NCBI GenBank assembly: GCA_028709105.1
Contig: JAQVYD010000071.1
Location: 1-6,468, forward strand
Direction: 5' to 3'
Source of the DNA: Clostridia bacterium
Lineage (GTDB): Bacteria; Bacillota; Peptococcia; DRI-13; DTU073
DNA length: 6,468 bases
The notes beneath the pieces were generated by a model. The model did not search any database. It was not told where the DNA came from and was given only the letters and a program-made list of their open reading frames with translations. How positions within the stretch are numbered: position 1 is the stretch's first letter; each line of letters opens with the position of its first letter. Positions 4,962 through 6,468 of the stretch are shown here, one piece after another. A program made the translations under genes and the position numbers.

Positions 4962-6468
4962 ATGAGTATGTTCTGTTATCAGTGTCAAGAAACAGCGGGA
5001 GGAAAAGGTTGCACAGTACGTGGTGTCTGCGGTAAAAACGAGGAGGTTGCTAAGCTTCAGGACCTTCTGATTTACACACTGAAAGGTATTGCGGAGATTG
5101 TCGTTAAGGGGAAAATGGAGATTAGCAAGCTTAGCAATATAAATTACGAAGTGCTCAGCAGTCTTTTTATGACCATTACTAACGCCAACTTTGACGACGG
5201 TTCAATTGAAAAACAGATCCGGAAAATGCTTGCGCTTAGAGATGAACTTAAGGCTTCTGTTACCTCTAAAGAGTTACATGACGTTACTACCTTCATGGTT
5301 AATTCCAGAGAGTCCATGCTGGAAAAGGCAGCTTCCGTCGGCGTACTGGCAACCCCTAACGAGGATGTGCGTTCTTTGCGCCAGATGATCACGTATGGTC
5401 TTAAAGGAATGGCAGCTTATGCGGAACACGCCAAAAACATTGGCAAAGAAGACCTTGAGATTAATGCCTTTATTTATGAGGCTTTAGCCGCAACACTGGA
5501 TGATTCACTCTCCGCAGACGATCTTGTGGCGCTGACACTGAAAACCGGTGAATACGGCGTTAAGGTCATGGCGCTTTTAGACGAGGCTAACACCTCAAGA
5601 TTTGGTAATCCTGAAATCACGGAAGTTAGTATCGGCGTGAGGAAGAACCCCGCAATCCTGATTTCCGGTCACGACCTGACCGACCTCGAGCAGTTGCTGG
5701 AGCAGACCAAGGGTACCGGCGTAGATGTGTATACTCATAGTGAGATGCTGCCTGCCCATTATTATCCTGCATTTAAGAAGTATGACAATTTCGCAGGTAA
5801 TTACGGCAACGCCTGGTGGAAGCAGGTTGGAGAATTTGAATCCTTCCACGGACCAATCCTCTTTACCACCAACTGTATTGTTCCGCCTAGAAGCGAAGAG
5901 GTTAAACAAAGAATCTTTACCACCGGTTCTACCGGTTTTCCCGGCTGTAAGCACATTACAGCTGATGAAAATGGGAAAAAGGATTTCTCCGAAATCATCG
6001 CCCTTGCCAAGACCCTTCCCGCACCGGAGGAAATTGAAACCGGGAGTATTGTCGGCGGTTTTGCCCACAATCAGGTTATGGCTCTGGCCGACAAGGTTGT
6101 AGAAGCTGTCAAATCGGGAGCGAACAAGAAATTCTTTGTTATGGCCGGCTGCGACGGACGAATGAAGTCCAGAGGATATTACACAGAGTTTGCCGAAAAA
6201 CTTCCGCAAGACACCGTTATTATGACAGCGGGTTGTGCGAAATATCGTTACAACAAACTAAACCTAGGTGATATTGGCGGGATTCCGAGAGTTTTGGATG
6301 CCGGACAATGTAACGATTCCTATTCGTTGGCGGTTATCGCACTGAAGCTTAAGGAAGTGTTTGGCCTTGACGATATCAATAAGCTACCGATTGCTTTCAA
6401 TATTGCCTGGTACGAGCAGAAGGCTGTAATTGTACTTCTCGCGCTACTGTATTTAGGTGTGAAGAATA
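4962..6468 (+). CDS. hcp: Hybrid-cluster protein / hydroxylamine reductase (class I), 3' end beyond the window
   Basis: 502 codons are present; the family is about 550 residues, so some 45 residues lie past the right edge. Hcp is a cytoplasmic Fe-S protein with NO reductase and hydroxylamine reductase activities, used against nitrosative stress. The N-terminal motif C5-x2-C8-x8-C17-x5-C23 is the class I (strict-anaerobe) type that binds a [4Fe-4S] cluster, unlike the enterobacterial class II spacing. All hybrid-cluster ligands can be aligned with the Desulfovibrio enzyme: H237 (GHDL), E261, C305 (TTNC), C397 (AGCDGR, the persulfide Cys), C425 (AGCAKY), C450 (GQCNDS), E485 and K487 (WYEQKA), and most spacings between them are identical. 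ATG 4962 follows AGGAGG (4949-4954) by 7 bases. Cotranscription with the ferredoxin-like gene is likely. GC content is visibly higher than in the left half of the window. Confidence 0.97.
   Translation, partial: MSMFCYQCQETAGGKGCTVRGVCGKNEEVAKLQDLLIYTLKGIAEIVVKGKMEISKLSNINYEVLSSLFMTITNANFDDGSIEKQIRKMLALRDELKASVTSKELHDVTTFMVNSRESMLEKAASVGVLATPNEDVRSLRQMITYGLKGMAAYAEHAKNIGKEDLEINAFIYEALAATLDDSLSADDLVALTLKTGEYGVKVMALLDEANTSRFGNPEITEVSIGVRKNPAILISGHDLTDLEQLLEQTKGTGVDVYTHSEMLPAHYYPAFKKYDNFAGNYGNAWWKQVGEFESFHGPILFTTNCIVPPRSEEVKQRIFTTGSTGFPGCKHITADENGKKDFSEIIALAKTLPAPEEIETGSIVGGFAHNQVMALADKVVEAVKSGANKKFFVMAGCDGRMKSRGYYTEFAEKLPQDTVIMTAGCAKYRYNKLNLGDIGGIPRVLDAGQCNDSYSLAVIALKLKEVFGLDDINKLPIAFNIAWYEQKAVIVLLALLYLGVKN

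Noticed and set aside
5725..6102. A 125-codon plus-strand frame within hcp
   Set aside because: It is in a different frame from the well-supported Hcp protein; its sequence is low-information Pro/Leu-rich text.
5595..6209. A 204-codon open frame on the minus strand
   Set aside because: It lies wholly inside hcp, whose plus-strand frame carries every hybrid-cluster ligand; the minus frame shows no recognisable domain.

Overview
The window looks like a piece of an anaerobic Firmicutes (Clostridia) chromosome. Coding density is high, ribosome-binding sites are strong AGGAGG/GAGGTG types, the left and middle parts are AT-rich, and every recognisable family is typical of Clostridia: ArsR, a TM0996-type small thioredoxin, a YozG-like HTH with a DUF2975 partner, YwbE, a clostridial Crp/Fnr regulator, and a class I hybrid-cluster protein. 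No rRNA, tRNA, CRISPR or insertion sequence was seen.

Layout. (1) 1-830 is a decayed metalloid/thiol-redox locus: an ArsR-family repressor with its own terminator, a 30-codon ORF that reads like the two fused ends of a UPF0718 (YraQ-type) permease, and an intact CXXC mini-thioredoxin with a strong terminator-like hairpin. (2) 836-2882 is a compact operon behind a good sigma-A promoter: DUF2975 membrane protein, YozG-like HTH protein, and a large polytopic membrane protein (probably DUF4153). (3) 2929-3444 holds ywbE, then a broken ADP-ribosylglycohydrolase that keeps only its N-terminal motifs and whose reading frame runs into the 3' end of the next, convergent gene. (4) 3392-6468 is a divergent nitrosative-stress module: a Crp/Fnr-family regulator on the minus strand facing an unusual ferredoxin-like protein and hcp (hybrid-cluster protein/hydroxylamine reductase) on the plus strand. 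The regulator promoter carries a perfect 14-bp palindrome. hcp is cut by the right edge after 502 codons, but all its metal ligands are present.

Working together. The best-supported functional unit is regulator / ferredoxin-like / hcp, which fits HcpR-type control of NO or hydroxylamine detoxification. The DUF2975-HTH-DUF4153 operon looks like a membrane-protein/regulator unit of unknown signal. Two genes, the permease and the ADP-ribosylglycohydrolase, appear to have been lost by deletion or rearrangement, and hcp is visibly richer in GC than the left half. This suggests a patchwork region. I did not find a clearly new defence or mobile system.
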